Origin: a virus
Virus record (IMG/VR): IMGVR_UViG_3300025641_000460
Span: 1-39,438 of that record
Direction: 5' to 3' (one strand)
DNA: 39,438 nucleotides
Each line of letters opens with the position of its first letter. The stretch's first letter is position 1. This document shows positions 6,946 to 13,704 of this stretch, piece by piece. A model generated the notes under the pieces. It was not told the DNA's origin. It worked only from the letters and a program-made list of their open reading frames with translations, and did no database searches. The translations under genes were made by a program, and so were the position numbers.

Positions 6946-7383
6946 TTACTTATACACTTTGAAAGGTGCTGTTCTATTTTTATAACCTTCATAATCAGCT
7001 TTAAATTCTTCTAATCGAGGTTCTATATCATCTGATTTAATAATCCAAAATTGAGCTCCAACTGCTCTAGCCTTTTCGATTTCTTCTTCATCCTGAGAAG
7101 ATGAGATGATTCCGATAACTACTCCATTACCATAATCATAATTTATTTTTCTGATTAGTTCAATACCATCAAAAGAAGAACCAATTATATTTAAATCAAC
7201 AAATACACACTCTGGTCTTTCATCTATAGGCCCATCTGTAAACCATTTCTTAAAAAGTTTATCTGCTTCATCAGAAGAATCCAATGCTTCTAATGCAAGA
7301 GCAATATCTAATAGAGAACACGCATCCTCAAACACAAGATGAAACAAATTCTCATCATCTACTAACATTAACGAATCAATCAT
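6946..7383 (-). CDS. Single-domain response regulator (CheY-like receiver)
   Basis: This 145-residue protein is a complete receiver domain. It has the acidic pair D9-D10 (LMLVDDEN), the phosphoacceptor D63 at the end of beta3 (VFVDLN), the conserved Ser/Thr position in GIISSS (~94-96) and the conserved Lys in WIIKSD (K116). There is no DNA-binding output domain. The ATG overlaps the kinase's TGA by four bases (ATGA), so the pair is translationally coupled and surely cognate. A stand-alone receiver would act by binding a partner: perhaps the coiled-coil membrane protein next door, the holin, or a host regulator. Family call is very secure; the output is unknown. Confidence 0.9.
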   Translation of the reverse strand: MIDSLMLVDDENLFHLVFEDACSLLDIALALEALDSSDEADKLFKKWFTDGPIDERPECVFVDLNIIGSSFDGIELIRKINYDYGNGVVIGIISSSQDEEEIEKARAVGAQFWIIKSDDIEPRLEEFKADYEGYKNRTAPFKVYK

Positions 7384-8300
7384 ATCTTTATTCTCATTTT
7401 AGTTCCACTTTCAATTTCAACTGTGTCTGGGTCATCTTCTATTTCTTCAATTGAAAGTTCAAAGCCATGCTCTTTTAGTATAGCTTTACAAATATTTAAC
7501 CCAAGACCCGTTCCTTTCTCTTTTTGACCTTCTTTACGAACATATGGTTTAGATAACTCATCAAATTCACTCTGAGTCATACCTCTACCATTATCTTCGA
7601 TAACAATGAAGCTCCCTTTATTATAATTACCTTTAAAATATATTTTAACCCATTTTGTTGGTGAATCATTATATTTTAGTCCATTTCTAATTAAGTTATC
7701 AATTGCAGTACAAAAAAGTGGTTCGTTTACTTCTAATGTAGCAGGTAAATTATCATCTAATAATACCTGATTTTTATATGCAGTAAGTGATAGATATTCA
7801 TTTAAGATTTGTTTAATGTTATTTGGTGTTTTCGACATCTGAGCATTTTCTTTTACTAAATTAGTAAATTCATATACTCCACTATATACTTTTTGAGCAT
7901 GTTTAACACCATCTCCTAACAATTGTAGTGGTGCTCTTAGTTTTTTCTTTTGTTCATCATCCAACCTTCTTTGAAGTGAATTTAATCCTCTTGGAATGTA
8001 AGTATTGATACCACTATGCATATCATGTCTAATGATTTTTGCAGCGTGTTCTAAGTATATGTTCTTCTTACTTAAATCATCTTTAATTTGTTGTTTGTTC
8101 TGAATAAACTCACTTACCACTTTAAGGAATGGTGGCATGAAGAATACAACACAACCCCAGCCAAACTTAGCAAGAAATAAGGTTGGTTCACATAATCCAA
8201 ATACAATACAGGTTTGTACTGCAAAGAAGGTCATCATAATTAGACCTGCAACTATTAAGGAGATTTTGGAATTTATAGATATTCCATCAAGAGCGTTCAT
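7380..8300 (-). CDS. Membrane-bound sensor histidine kinase
   Basis: The 306-residue protein has two predicted membrane helices (~12-32 and ~42-60) with almost no loop between them, so no periplasmic sensor domain. The dimerisation region carries the phosphoacceptor motif AAKIIRHDMHSG (H92 followed by D93). The HATPase domain has an N box (DNLIRNGLKY, N206), G1 (EDNGRG, 236-240) and G2 (GTGLGL, 263-268). All catalytic boxes look intact, so autophosphorylation is expected. The gene lies between a YgaP-like membrane protein gene (adjacent) and its receiver partner (four-base overlap), inside the lysis region. The signal may be membrane state or a partner membrane protein. Kinase assignment is secure; lysis control is inference. 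Confidence 0.92.
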   Translation of the reverse strand: MNALDGISINSKISLIVAGLIMMTFFAVQTCIVFGLCEPTLFLAKFGWGCVVFFMPPFLKVVSEFIQNKQQIKDDLSKKNIYLEHAAKIIRHDMHSGINTYIPRGLNSLQRRLDDEQKKKLRAPLQLLGDGVKHAQKVYSGVYEFTNLVKENAQMSKTPNNIKQILNEYLSLTAYKNQVLLDDNLPATLEVNEPLFCTAIDNLIRNGLKYNDSPTKWVKIYFKGNYNKGSFIVIEDNGRGMTQSEFDELSKPYVRKEGQKEKGTGLGLNICKAILKEHGFELSIEEIEDDPDTVEIESGTKMRIKI

Positions 8301-8501
8301 TTACAGCTCCGTTTTCTTAAACCCACATTTCTCAAAAAAGTATTTTGAAGGACAGAATCCTGTCCAAAGGCCGATTTGTAACATCAAACAAACAAATATT
8401 ACAACTTCCCAAGATTGAAGTAGATACCCTACTATCAATACCATTGACATTAGAAAGTAAACCATTCTGGTTGATGTTATATATTGTAGTAACGTTTTCA
8501 T
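8301..8501 (-). CDS. Small membrane protein, YgaP/DUF2892-like
   Basis: The 66-residue protein has two hydrophobic helices (~13-28 and ~32-48) followed by TGFCPSKYFFEKCGF. That ending resembles the TGFCPLxxLLG segment of DUF2892/YgaP-type membrane domains. It overlaps the holin stop by four bases (ATGA) and abuts the histidine kinase ATG, so it belongs to the same transcript. It might partner with the kinase, which lacks its own sensor, or with the holin. Family call is moderate; function unknown. Confidence 0.65.
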   Translation of the reverse strand: MKTLLQYITSTRMVYFLMSMVLIVGYLLQSWEVVIFVCLMLQIGLWTGFCPSKYFFEKCGFKKTEL

Positions 8502-8938
8502 TTTCTATCTCCTTTATGTTGGTCAATCTTATCAAGAATCTTATTAAGTAACTCTGTTTTGATGAAACCACTCATTGAGGCGTTTTTAAGAGCTGAGATA
8601 AGTTGGAAAACAATAAAAGGCATCAAAATGGTTTCTGATAACCAAGATGTGCCTTTAAATCCTAATTCTACTGAAAGAATTACTGTTAATATTAATACCC
8701 AAGCAAATAGTGTTTTTAATACTTTAACTGCTTTGTATGTTTTGAATCCTTCTCTTTTAATTCCAGCAATAAGACCAAAGAATCCATCTAATAGAACAAC
8801 TGCAACTAATGCAAGATATTGTTCGGTGTTATCTGCGGTTAAATTCATAAAATATGAACCCATAAATGCGCATACTGTACTAATTGACATAATAACCTGT
8901 GTCCAGGTTGATTTTAATAATTCCATTTTATAACCCAT
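8498..8938 (-). CDS. Holin (phage holin family 4-like)
   Basis: The 146-residue protein has several membrane segments and the family-typical run VVLLDGFFGLIAGIKREGF followed by TYKAVKVLKTLFAW, as in the toxin-secretion/phage-lysis holin family (Phage_holin_4). It has a short charged C-terminus (LDKIDQHKGDRK). Holins accumulate in the inner membrane and open it at a set time to release or activate the lysin. Two starts are possible: ATG 8938 (MGYKMELL) overlaps the preceding 38-codon ORF by 11 bases, while ATG 8926 (MELLKSTW) begins one base after its stop. Dual starts can give holin/antiholin pairs, though that is speculative here. It lies just downstream of the lysin gene. Confidence 0.82.
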   Translation of the reverse strand: MGYKMELLKSTWTQVIMSISTVCAFMGSYFMNLTADNTEQYLALVAVVLLDGFFGLIAGIKREGFKTYKAVKVLKTLFAWVLILTVILSVELGFKGTSWLSETILMPFIVFQLISALKNASMSGFIKTELLNKILDKIDQHKGDRK

Positions 8939-9044
8939 ATTGAATTAATTCTATGAATGCTACTTTTATTCGTATCCATAATCGTTGAGTCCATCGAAGG
9001 TCTTTGAACTCTTTTGTTATAAATATATCAGATATTTCTTTCAT
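8928..9044 (-). CDS. Tiny ORF between lysin and holin (38 aa)
   Basis: An ATG at 9044 overlaps the TAA of the lysin gene (TAATG) and opens a 38-codon frame (MKEISDIFITKEFKDL ... FIELIQYGL) ending at the holin start. The product has a basic, amphipathic middle (RWTQRLWIRIKVAF) and could be a small membrane-associated peptide. The tight junctions on both sides support translation. It is unrecognised; a role in lysis is suggested by position only. Confidence 0.5.
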   Translation of the reverse strand: MKEISDIFITKEFKDLRWTQRLWIRIKVAFIELIQYGL

Positions 9045-9649
9045 TATGAAATATCTTTACTTTCAATCAATGTATAAGTAAATGAGTTTCCGTAAAGTTT
9101 TGCAGCCTTATTTACTAACTCCATAAACAATTTGAAATCTGCATTTGCTGCAATTACTTGACAACCTGCTGACCATTTATCGATTTGGGTTGATTTACCA
9201 CCCTCTCTTGAAGTAGCTCTATGAATATTGATTCCGTATATACCTTCGTGAATATTTTCTTCTAAGAAGTCATATACACCATCTTTGTTTTTATCTCTAT
9301 AAACTTTTAATGGTTTATGTTGTCTAAGAGCTTCATACTTACCTTGATGTAATCCAATCTTATGTGAACCTCTGTATTGTCCAGGTACTAAGATTGCTAC
9401 ACCATCCTTATTCAATAAGTTTCTTTCCCAATGTGAGCCGGGGTCTGTTGTTGCATCAAAACAATGAAACATCATTTCACCATTAATACTATATGAGAGT
9501 GTAACCCAATCATCAAATTTATTGGTAACCTTGCCTTCAGTATATGAATTTCTGATACCTACTATGTTTAAGTTGTAATCACCACCTTCAAACCATCGGT
9601 ATTCTTTTGATTCAACTGCTTTTTGTAATTGTTCTCTTGTAAAACCCAT
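9044..9649 (-). CDS. L,D-transpeptidase/YkuD-like endolysin candidate
   Basis: This 201-residue protein has a conserved core GINIHRATSREGG followed by DKWSAGCQVI. His, then Ser-x-Gly-Cys at this spacing is the YkuD (L,D-transpeptidase) signature with catalytic Cys. Similar proteins occur in marine and Bacteroidota phages next to holins and are often labelled structural protein P5-like or peptidoglycan-acting. The upstream half contains beta-rich segments and a Ca-loop-like DKNKDGVYDFLE. No signal peptide is visible, so export would rely on the holin gene just downstream. It probably attacks or remodels peptidoglycan crosslinks. Fold call moderate to good; precise bond specificity unknown. Confidence 0.7.
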   Translation of the reverse strand: MGFTREQLQKAVESKEYRWFEGGDYNLNIVGIRNSYTEGKVTNKFDDWVTLSYSINGEMMFHCFDATTDPGSHWERNLLNKDGVAILVPGQYRGSHKIGLHQGKYEALRQHKPLKVYRDKNKDGVYDFLEENIHEGIYGINIHRATSREGGKSTQIDKWSAGCQVIAANADFKLFMELVNKAAKLYGNSFTYTLIESKDIS

Positions 9650-9677
9650 AATTTATATCCTTTATTGTTGTTTGGAT

Positions 9678-9685
9678 ATAAATAT
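9678..9685 (-). promoter_or_regulatory. ATATTTAT box upstream of lysin gene
   Basis: Minus-strand ACATATTTATA lies 28 bases upstream of the lysin ATG, in the 39-base gap after the preceding gene. No TTnG at the standard offset. One of five such boxes; candidate alternative promoter for the lysis genes. Confidence 0.3.
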
Positions 9686-9688
9686 GTG

Positions 9689-9841
9689 TTAATCTAAGTT
9701 AACCGATGAAAGTGGAACAATCCATTCTCTATCAAATGGGTCTGCAACCTTAACTTCTTGCTTTTCTTCGTTTACTGATATAACTATCACCCTCTCCCCT
9801 ACGGGTAGACACCCATTGTGGTTGGTGAAAGTCTCCATCAT
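9689..9841 (-). CDS. Small beta-rich protein in overlapping frame
   Basis: From ATG 9841 or 9838 (METFTNHNG) a 49-50 residue frame runs through CLPVGERVIVISV and VKVADPFDREWIVPLSSVNLD, which looks like a small SH3-like beta barrel and is surely coding. It overlaps the preceding acidic ORF in the +1 frame by about 90 bases. Either it is a separate gene with an internal start, or it is the second half of one protein reached by a +1 frameshift, programmed or a sequencing error, near the GTAGGGGAGAGGG run. The frame extends upstream to 9943, but that part (Met/Ile repeats) is clearly a shadow of the Asp-rich gene. Confidence 0.5.
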   Translation of the reverse strand: MMETFTNHNGCLPVGERVIVISVNEEKQEVKVADPFDREWIVPLSSVNLD

Positions 9842-9974
9842 TCTCGTTTTCTTTAAATTTTCCATTTTTAGCTTTTTGTTTAGTGTCACGCATCGATTTG
9901 AAATACTCTGCATCATCATCATAATCATCATCAAAATCATCAAAATTGATTCTGTTTAGTGGTATTTTACCCAT
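9750..9974 (-). CDS. Small acidic hypothetical protein, possibly frameshifted
   Basis: The 74-residue frame starts MGKIPLNRINFDDF with a run of Asp residues, then becomes basic. The part up to about HQPQW looks like normal coding sequence. The tail (VSTRRGEGDSYISKRRKARS) is probably the shadow of the overlapping beta-rich ORF. The gene may therefore really continue in the +1 frame. It lies three bases after the preceding small gene. No family recognised. Confidence 0.5.
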   Translation of the reverse strand: MGKIPLNRINFDDFDDDYDDDAEYFKSMRDTKQKAKNGKFKENENDGDFHQPQWVSTRRGEGDSYISKRRKARS

Positions 9975-9976
9975 AA

Positions 9977-10216
9977 CTAATTTCTAATAATATTAAGCTT
10001 AGATGTTATATTCAAAAAATCCTCAATTGAGTATTCTTTAGATTTCTCATCTTTGATTTGTACGGTTTCTAATGTGTCTGGATACTTTTCGATTAAACGA
10101 ACTAATATTTCGAACCCCTGGTCTGCCCAAAAGTTTTTGAAAGAGCGTTCACCCAATATATTTGTGGAATAGTCTTCATTCCCATCGTCATCTGGCATTA
10201 TAATATAGTATCTCAT
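9977..10216 (-). CDS. Small conserved-looking phage protein
   Basis: The 79-residue product (MRYYIIMPDDDG ... LGERSFKNFWADQGFEIL) resembles a short protein I associate with T4-like marine phages, with an Asp-rich turn, an aromatic FKNFWADQGF segment, and a helical C-terminus. It follows the last gene of the glycan cluster by 14 bases and is likely part of the same transcript. Function is unknown. Confidence 0.6.
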   Translation of the reverse strand: MRYYIIMPDDDGNEDYSTNILGERSFKNFWADQGFEILVRLIEKYPDTLETVQIKDEKSKEYSIEDFLNITSKLNIIRN

Positions 10217-10230
10217 TGTGTATAATTATA

Positions 10231-11436
10231 CTACTTTCTATAAATTAGTTGATGTTCATATGTTTTTACCCTATTAACGTTTACTCTGAATATATCAAAT
10301 TCAAACTCACCAACCTCAATTTCAGATGACTCAAGTATGGTAGATAATTCGGTTATTAATTTATAAGAATACTCTGTTAATTTATTTCCATCAAAGTGTA
10401 TTTCTATGTCAGAATTGGTATTTACGTTGATTCTACTCCTTAAATCAAAGTCAGTATCTACCTGCTCTTTTTCTATATATTTATTGATAATATCATCATC
10501 TAAATCCATTTTGATTTTATCGCACCAAGGTTCTAATATTTCTAATAATTTACCATTACCATTTTCAACATTAAATTCAACATCATACTTTGGTGGTACG
10601 ATTGGCTTCATCAAAGAATCATGTTTACAATAATGTCCCCATTTTCTAAGGAAATTACGAGTTGAGCGATTGTTCTGAGTTAACCACTCATCTGTCTCTC
10701 TATTCTTCATAAAAACCTCACCATTTGGGTTTCTCTTAGCACCATCTGCAAATCTACTACCTCTACAAGTCATATGATATACAAACCCATCCCAAGTCTG
10801 AACGAACTTATATCCATTCAAATGAAATCTATTGAAGATATCAGTATCCTCTTTTGATTGTGGAGCAAATAACGGGTCATGCCCATTGATTGATGTGAAA
10901 TCTTCTTTAAATAAGAACCAGGGTGCAAAGATACCTTCGGTTGTTCTACCCTGCTTCAATGATGGAATCTGATTTAGGAGTTCATCTTCTAACTTTACAA
11001 ACTCTTCTGGTTCTATACCGAAATCCATAAGAATCTTCTCAGGCCCATCTGGATGTAGTGGTGGTTCTATTCTAGTAAGTGATACAACGTGCTTTGGTTT
11101 GATGTGTTCTAATACAGATTCTAATGCACCAGGACAAAGATACATATCAGCGTGATATATTCCTACAATTGGTGTATCTGCTATCTCTACCAACTCATCA
11201 TATAAAATTGTATGTCCTAATCGTTTAGGCCCTTCGTTTCTAATTGCTTTGAAGTTTGGGTCTTTTACCATCATATCCTCACACCACTCCCAAGTTCCAT
11301 CGTTACTGAAATCATCAGCAACACATATGGTTGGTTCTGGCCCACCATTCTTTCTGATTGAATCGTATGACCACTTCAAGTAGCGTAAATTGTTTCTTGA
11401 GGGTTGTATAAACGAAATATCTTTTTTACTTATCAT
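10231..11436 (-). CDS. Glycosyltransferase family 2 with C-terminal extension
   Basis: The 401-residue protein begins with a GT-A fold: ISFIQPSRNN, VADDFSNDGTW (first acidic motif, ~39-50) and GIYHADMYL (~92-100), an HAD in place of the usual DXD metal motif. A later QSKEDTDIFNRFHLNGY segment fits the GT2 acceptor/catalytic ED region. After ~residue 250 comes a C-terminal extension rich in Asp/Asn that I do not recognise. GT2 enzymes transfer sugar from a nucleotide sugar to an acceptor in the cytoplasm. It is the final gene of the glycan run, overlapping the previous gene by four bases. Confidence 0.85.
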   Translation of the reverse strand: MISKKDISFIQPSRNNLRYLKWSYDSIRKNGGPEPTICVADDFSNDGTWEWCEDMMVKDPNFKAIRNEGPKRLGHTILYDELVEIADTPIVGIYHADMYLCPGALESVLEHIKPKHVVSLTRIEPPLHPDGPEKILMDFGIEPEEFVKLEDELLNQIPSLKQGRTTEGIFAPWFLFKEDFTSINGHDPLFAPQSKEDTDIFNRFHLNGYKFVQTWDGFVYHMTCRGSRFADGAKRNPNGEVFMKNRETDEWLTQNNRSTRNFLRKWGHYCKHDSLMKPIVPPKYDVEFNVENGNGKLLEILEPWCDKIKMDLDDDIINKYIEKEQVDTDFDLRSRINVNTNSDIEIHFDGNKLTEYSYKLITELSTILESSEIEVGEFEFDIFRVNVNRVKTYEHQLIYRK

Positions 11437-12341
11437 AATTTAAAGTTTTTCTTAAATACAGCCTCAGTATAATGCTTATTATATAATTCTTTTGTTAATA
11501 TACGATTTTCTTCGTAGAAATCCAAATCATTCCATAGTTTATTTACTAATTTTCTTGCAGTTTCTAAATCACCATTCTCTACTGATAGATTTGGGTGAAG
11601 GATTCTTTGAGTATCTAACTCCTCATACCCAATACAAGGAATCCCTAAGTAACTACAGTTTAGAGCGAATGTACCGGCTGCATGGGTTCTCATCATATGA
11701 ATACCTAACTTCCTCTTATTCAACTCTTTAATCCACTCATTCCATTGTAGGTAAGGTAATTGTGTAATTCCTAATTCAGATTCACCTAACTGCTTCCTAC
11801 CCATTTGTGGTGAGTATATTTCATCTGTAACTGAATTAGCTAACATAAATGAATCGAATCCACCATACCAACTTACCATATTACCACCAATCATAATACC
11901 ACTTCTATCTTCCGTTGGTAACTCACCAACTGCATCTGATATCATTAGTGATTGTAATACTCTTACATCTGAATGATTTGTTAAACCTTTATAATATTTT
12001 CTATCTTGTTCGTTATGAGTAAATATTATATCAGAATCTACTAAGTTGTTATAGTAATGTATCTGTTTTTGTAAGTCATAATCTTGAAATAACCAAAATG
12101 GGCCCTCTTGCATTACACCTACTTTATCACACATTGTTTTTATATGTGTTAGATTTACAGATGTTGGATTATTCTTAGGAGTTATTACAATACCTAAATC
12201 AAATCTCTCATTGACTGTATCATTCATATTAAGATGTGTTGCTCCCATCGCAACCATCCATGCAAATTCCGTTCGCATATTAGGGTGAGTTCTATCAATC
12301 TTACCATTGAACTGCATTTCTGTAAAGAATGCTACTTTCAT
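11433..12341 (-). CDS. GT-B-like glycosyltransferase
   Basis: The 302-residue protein begins MKVAFFTEMQFNG and has the alternating Rossmann pattern of GT-B enzymes. A C-terminal nucleotide-binding half includes GIHMMRTHAAGTFALN, then GIPCIGYEELD, matching the donor-binding loop of GT4-like enzymes though without a canonical EX7E. It lies between PIG-L deacetylase and GT2 genes with four-base overlaps on both sides, so all are co-translated. Donor and acceptor unknown. Confidence 0.7.
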   Translation of the reverse strand: MKVAFFTEMQFNGKIDRTHPNMRTEFAWMVAMGATHLNMNDTVNERFDLGIVITPKNNPTSVNLTHIKTMCDKVGVMQEGPFWLFQDYDLQKQIHYYNNLVDSDIIFTHNEQDRKYYKGLTNHSDVRVLQSLMISDAVGELPTEDRSGIMIGGNMVSWYGGFDSFMLANSVTDEIYSPQMGRKQLGESELGITQLPYLQWNEWIKELNKRKLGIHMMRTHAAGTFALNCSYLGIPCIGYEELDTQRILHPNLSVENGDLETARKLVNKLWNDLDFYEENRILTKELYNKHYTEAVFKKNFKL

Positions 12342-12994
12342 ATTATATAATTTTTGTTAATTCTAAATTCTTCAACTACATACATATTCTTTTTAGAACA
12401 TTGGAAATTGGAATGAAATGTATCTAACGTTTCTCTTTTAAAGTATCTATGATGTAATTGTGATTTAAACTGCTTTAACATTTCAACTTTTGAGGAATAC
12501 TGCTGTTTAATATCCACTATTAGATTGGGAATCCACTCATCTAGTGTCGATGGTGATTTATATTCTATTAAAGATACCGGAGATTCTCTATTTGGCCAAA
12601 TCCCTCTAGTCAAAGCAGGCCCTAATCTGTAAACTAGCTGATGTTCAAAATGACTATCAATGTTTGATGGTGTAAATATACAATCGTAAACATTTTCTTT
12701 CAGAAACCTAGTTTCTATATGATTAACCCACTCTTCCTCTATGCGGTCTCTTAGAAAGTTGTTATCACAGAAATGAAGGTTTACGTTTTTTGGAAGTCCC
12801 CAATGACTCCACACATTTACAACCTCGTCTAATCTAGATACATTAGTTGTAGTATCACAATCACCACCATTTGATAAACATACTATATCAAATATAGTAT
12901 CAGTGCATTTAAGTATCGTACCCAACATACTGTATTCTATATCATCTGGATGTGGTGATAAACACAGTACTCTATTAAAATTTAATAACTTCAT
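12338..12994 (-). CDS. PIG-L / LmbE family deacetylase
   Basis: The 218-residue protein has the zinc-binding signature SPHPDDIEYS (~13-22) and a C-terminal SHFEHQ (HxxH-type) motif, the standard PIG-L pattern. Such enzymes remove N-acetyl groups from GlcNAc-type sugars, yielding free amines that can be modified further. In this cluster it fits with the UDP-GlcNAc-derived dehydratase/reductase pair and the aminotransferase. Four-base overlaps with both neighbours. Family call is secure; its specific substrate is not determined. Confidence 0.85.
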   Translation of the reverse strand: MKLLNFNRVLCLSPHPDDIEYSMLGTILKCTDTIFDIVCLSNGGDCDTTTNVSRLDEVVNVWSHWGLPKNVNLHFCDNNFLRDRIEEEWVNHIETRFLKENVYDCIFTPSNIDSHFEHQLVYRLGPALTRGIWPNRESPVSLIEYKSPSTLDEWIPNLIVDIKQQYSSKVEMLKQFKSQLHHRYFKRETLDTFHSNFQCSKKNMYVVEEFRINKNYII

Positions 12995-13704
12995 AACTTT
13001 TTTAATTTGGAAATATCCATACTAACATCCGATGGTTTATGTTCCGGTCTAAGAGAGTTAGCAACATTTAAATTTGTTTTCTTAGCCAAATCGTACATAG
13101 ATGTGGTATCACCACCTACATTATAAATACCAGTTTTTTCCTTATTAATTAAATCTACTATTATTTTACATATATTATCTACATAATCAAAATTACCAAC
13201 CATATCACCATACGCAATAGGATTGGAATATGGTGTAGTTTTGTGGCCACATCTAATTGTTAGATAATCAGCTGATTTTAACTCCACATACCCATCGGCA
13301 AGTAATTTAGTATAACTATACCAATTGTTACCATGTACAGGCACATCGGTCTCTGATGTATTTGGTAATGAGTTTGTGTATATATAATCAGTTGATATAT
13401 GCACTAATTTAATTTTAAACTTATTGCAGAAATCAACTAACCTAACTACTGATGCATAATTTACATCCCAATGAGATTTCTTATCATCTGAGTATGTGTC
13501 TGTATTTGCTATACAATTAATTATTGTAGATGGTTTTGAGTAACCAATTCTACCTTCATGTGGTAAATCAATATAATCTATAAATTCTTTTTCAAAATCT
13601 GCGGTTGTGATATCGAATCCATCTTTTTTACATTTGTACTTCCATCCCGTTTGGGTTGACATTTCTTTTCCTAAAAGACCTTGCCCTAATATTAAATTAC
13701 CCAT
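12991..13704 (-). CDS. RmlD-like NAD(P)-dependent sugar reductase (SDR)
   Basis: The 237-residue protein is a shortened extended-SDR: N-terminal GQGLLGKEM nucleotide-binding loop, VHISTDYIYT strand, and catalytic YSYTK (YxxxK), followed by a small C-terminal domain with GIYNVGGD. It resembles dTDP-4-dehydrorhamnose reductase (RmlD, usually ~290 residues), but the early segment is atypical, so the substrate may be a different 4-keto sugar. It overlaps the aminotransferase fusion gene by eight bases and the deacetylase gene by four. Confidence 0.78.
   Translation of the reverse strand: MGNLILGQGLLGKEMSTQTGWKYKCKKDGFDITTADFEKEFIDYIDLPHEGRIGYSKPSTIINCIANTDTYSDDKKSHWDVNYASVVRLVDFCNKFKIKLVHISTDYIYTNSLPNTSETDVPVHGNNWYSYTKLLADGYVELKSADYLTIRCGHKTTPYSNPIAYGDMVGNFDYVDNICKIIVDLINKEKTGIYNVGGDTTSMYDLAKKTNLNVANSLRPEHKPSDVSMDISKLKKL

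Noticed and set aside
8332-8571. Second minus-strand ORF overlapping the YgaP-like and holin genes
   Set aside because: Different frame over two genes with clear membrane-protein features and a clean ATGA junction; composition is not protein-like.
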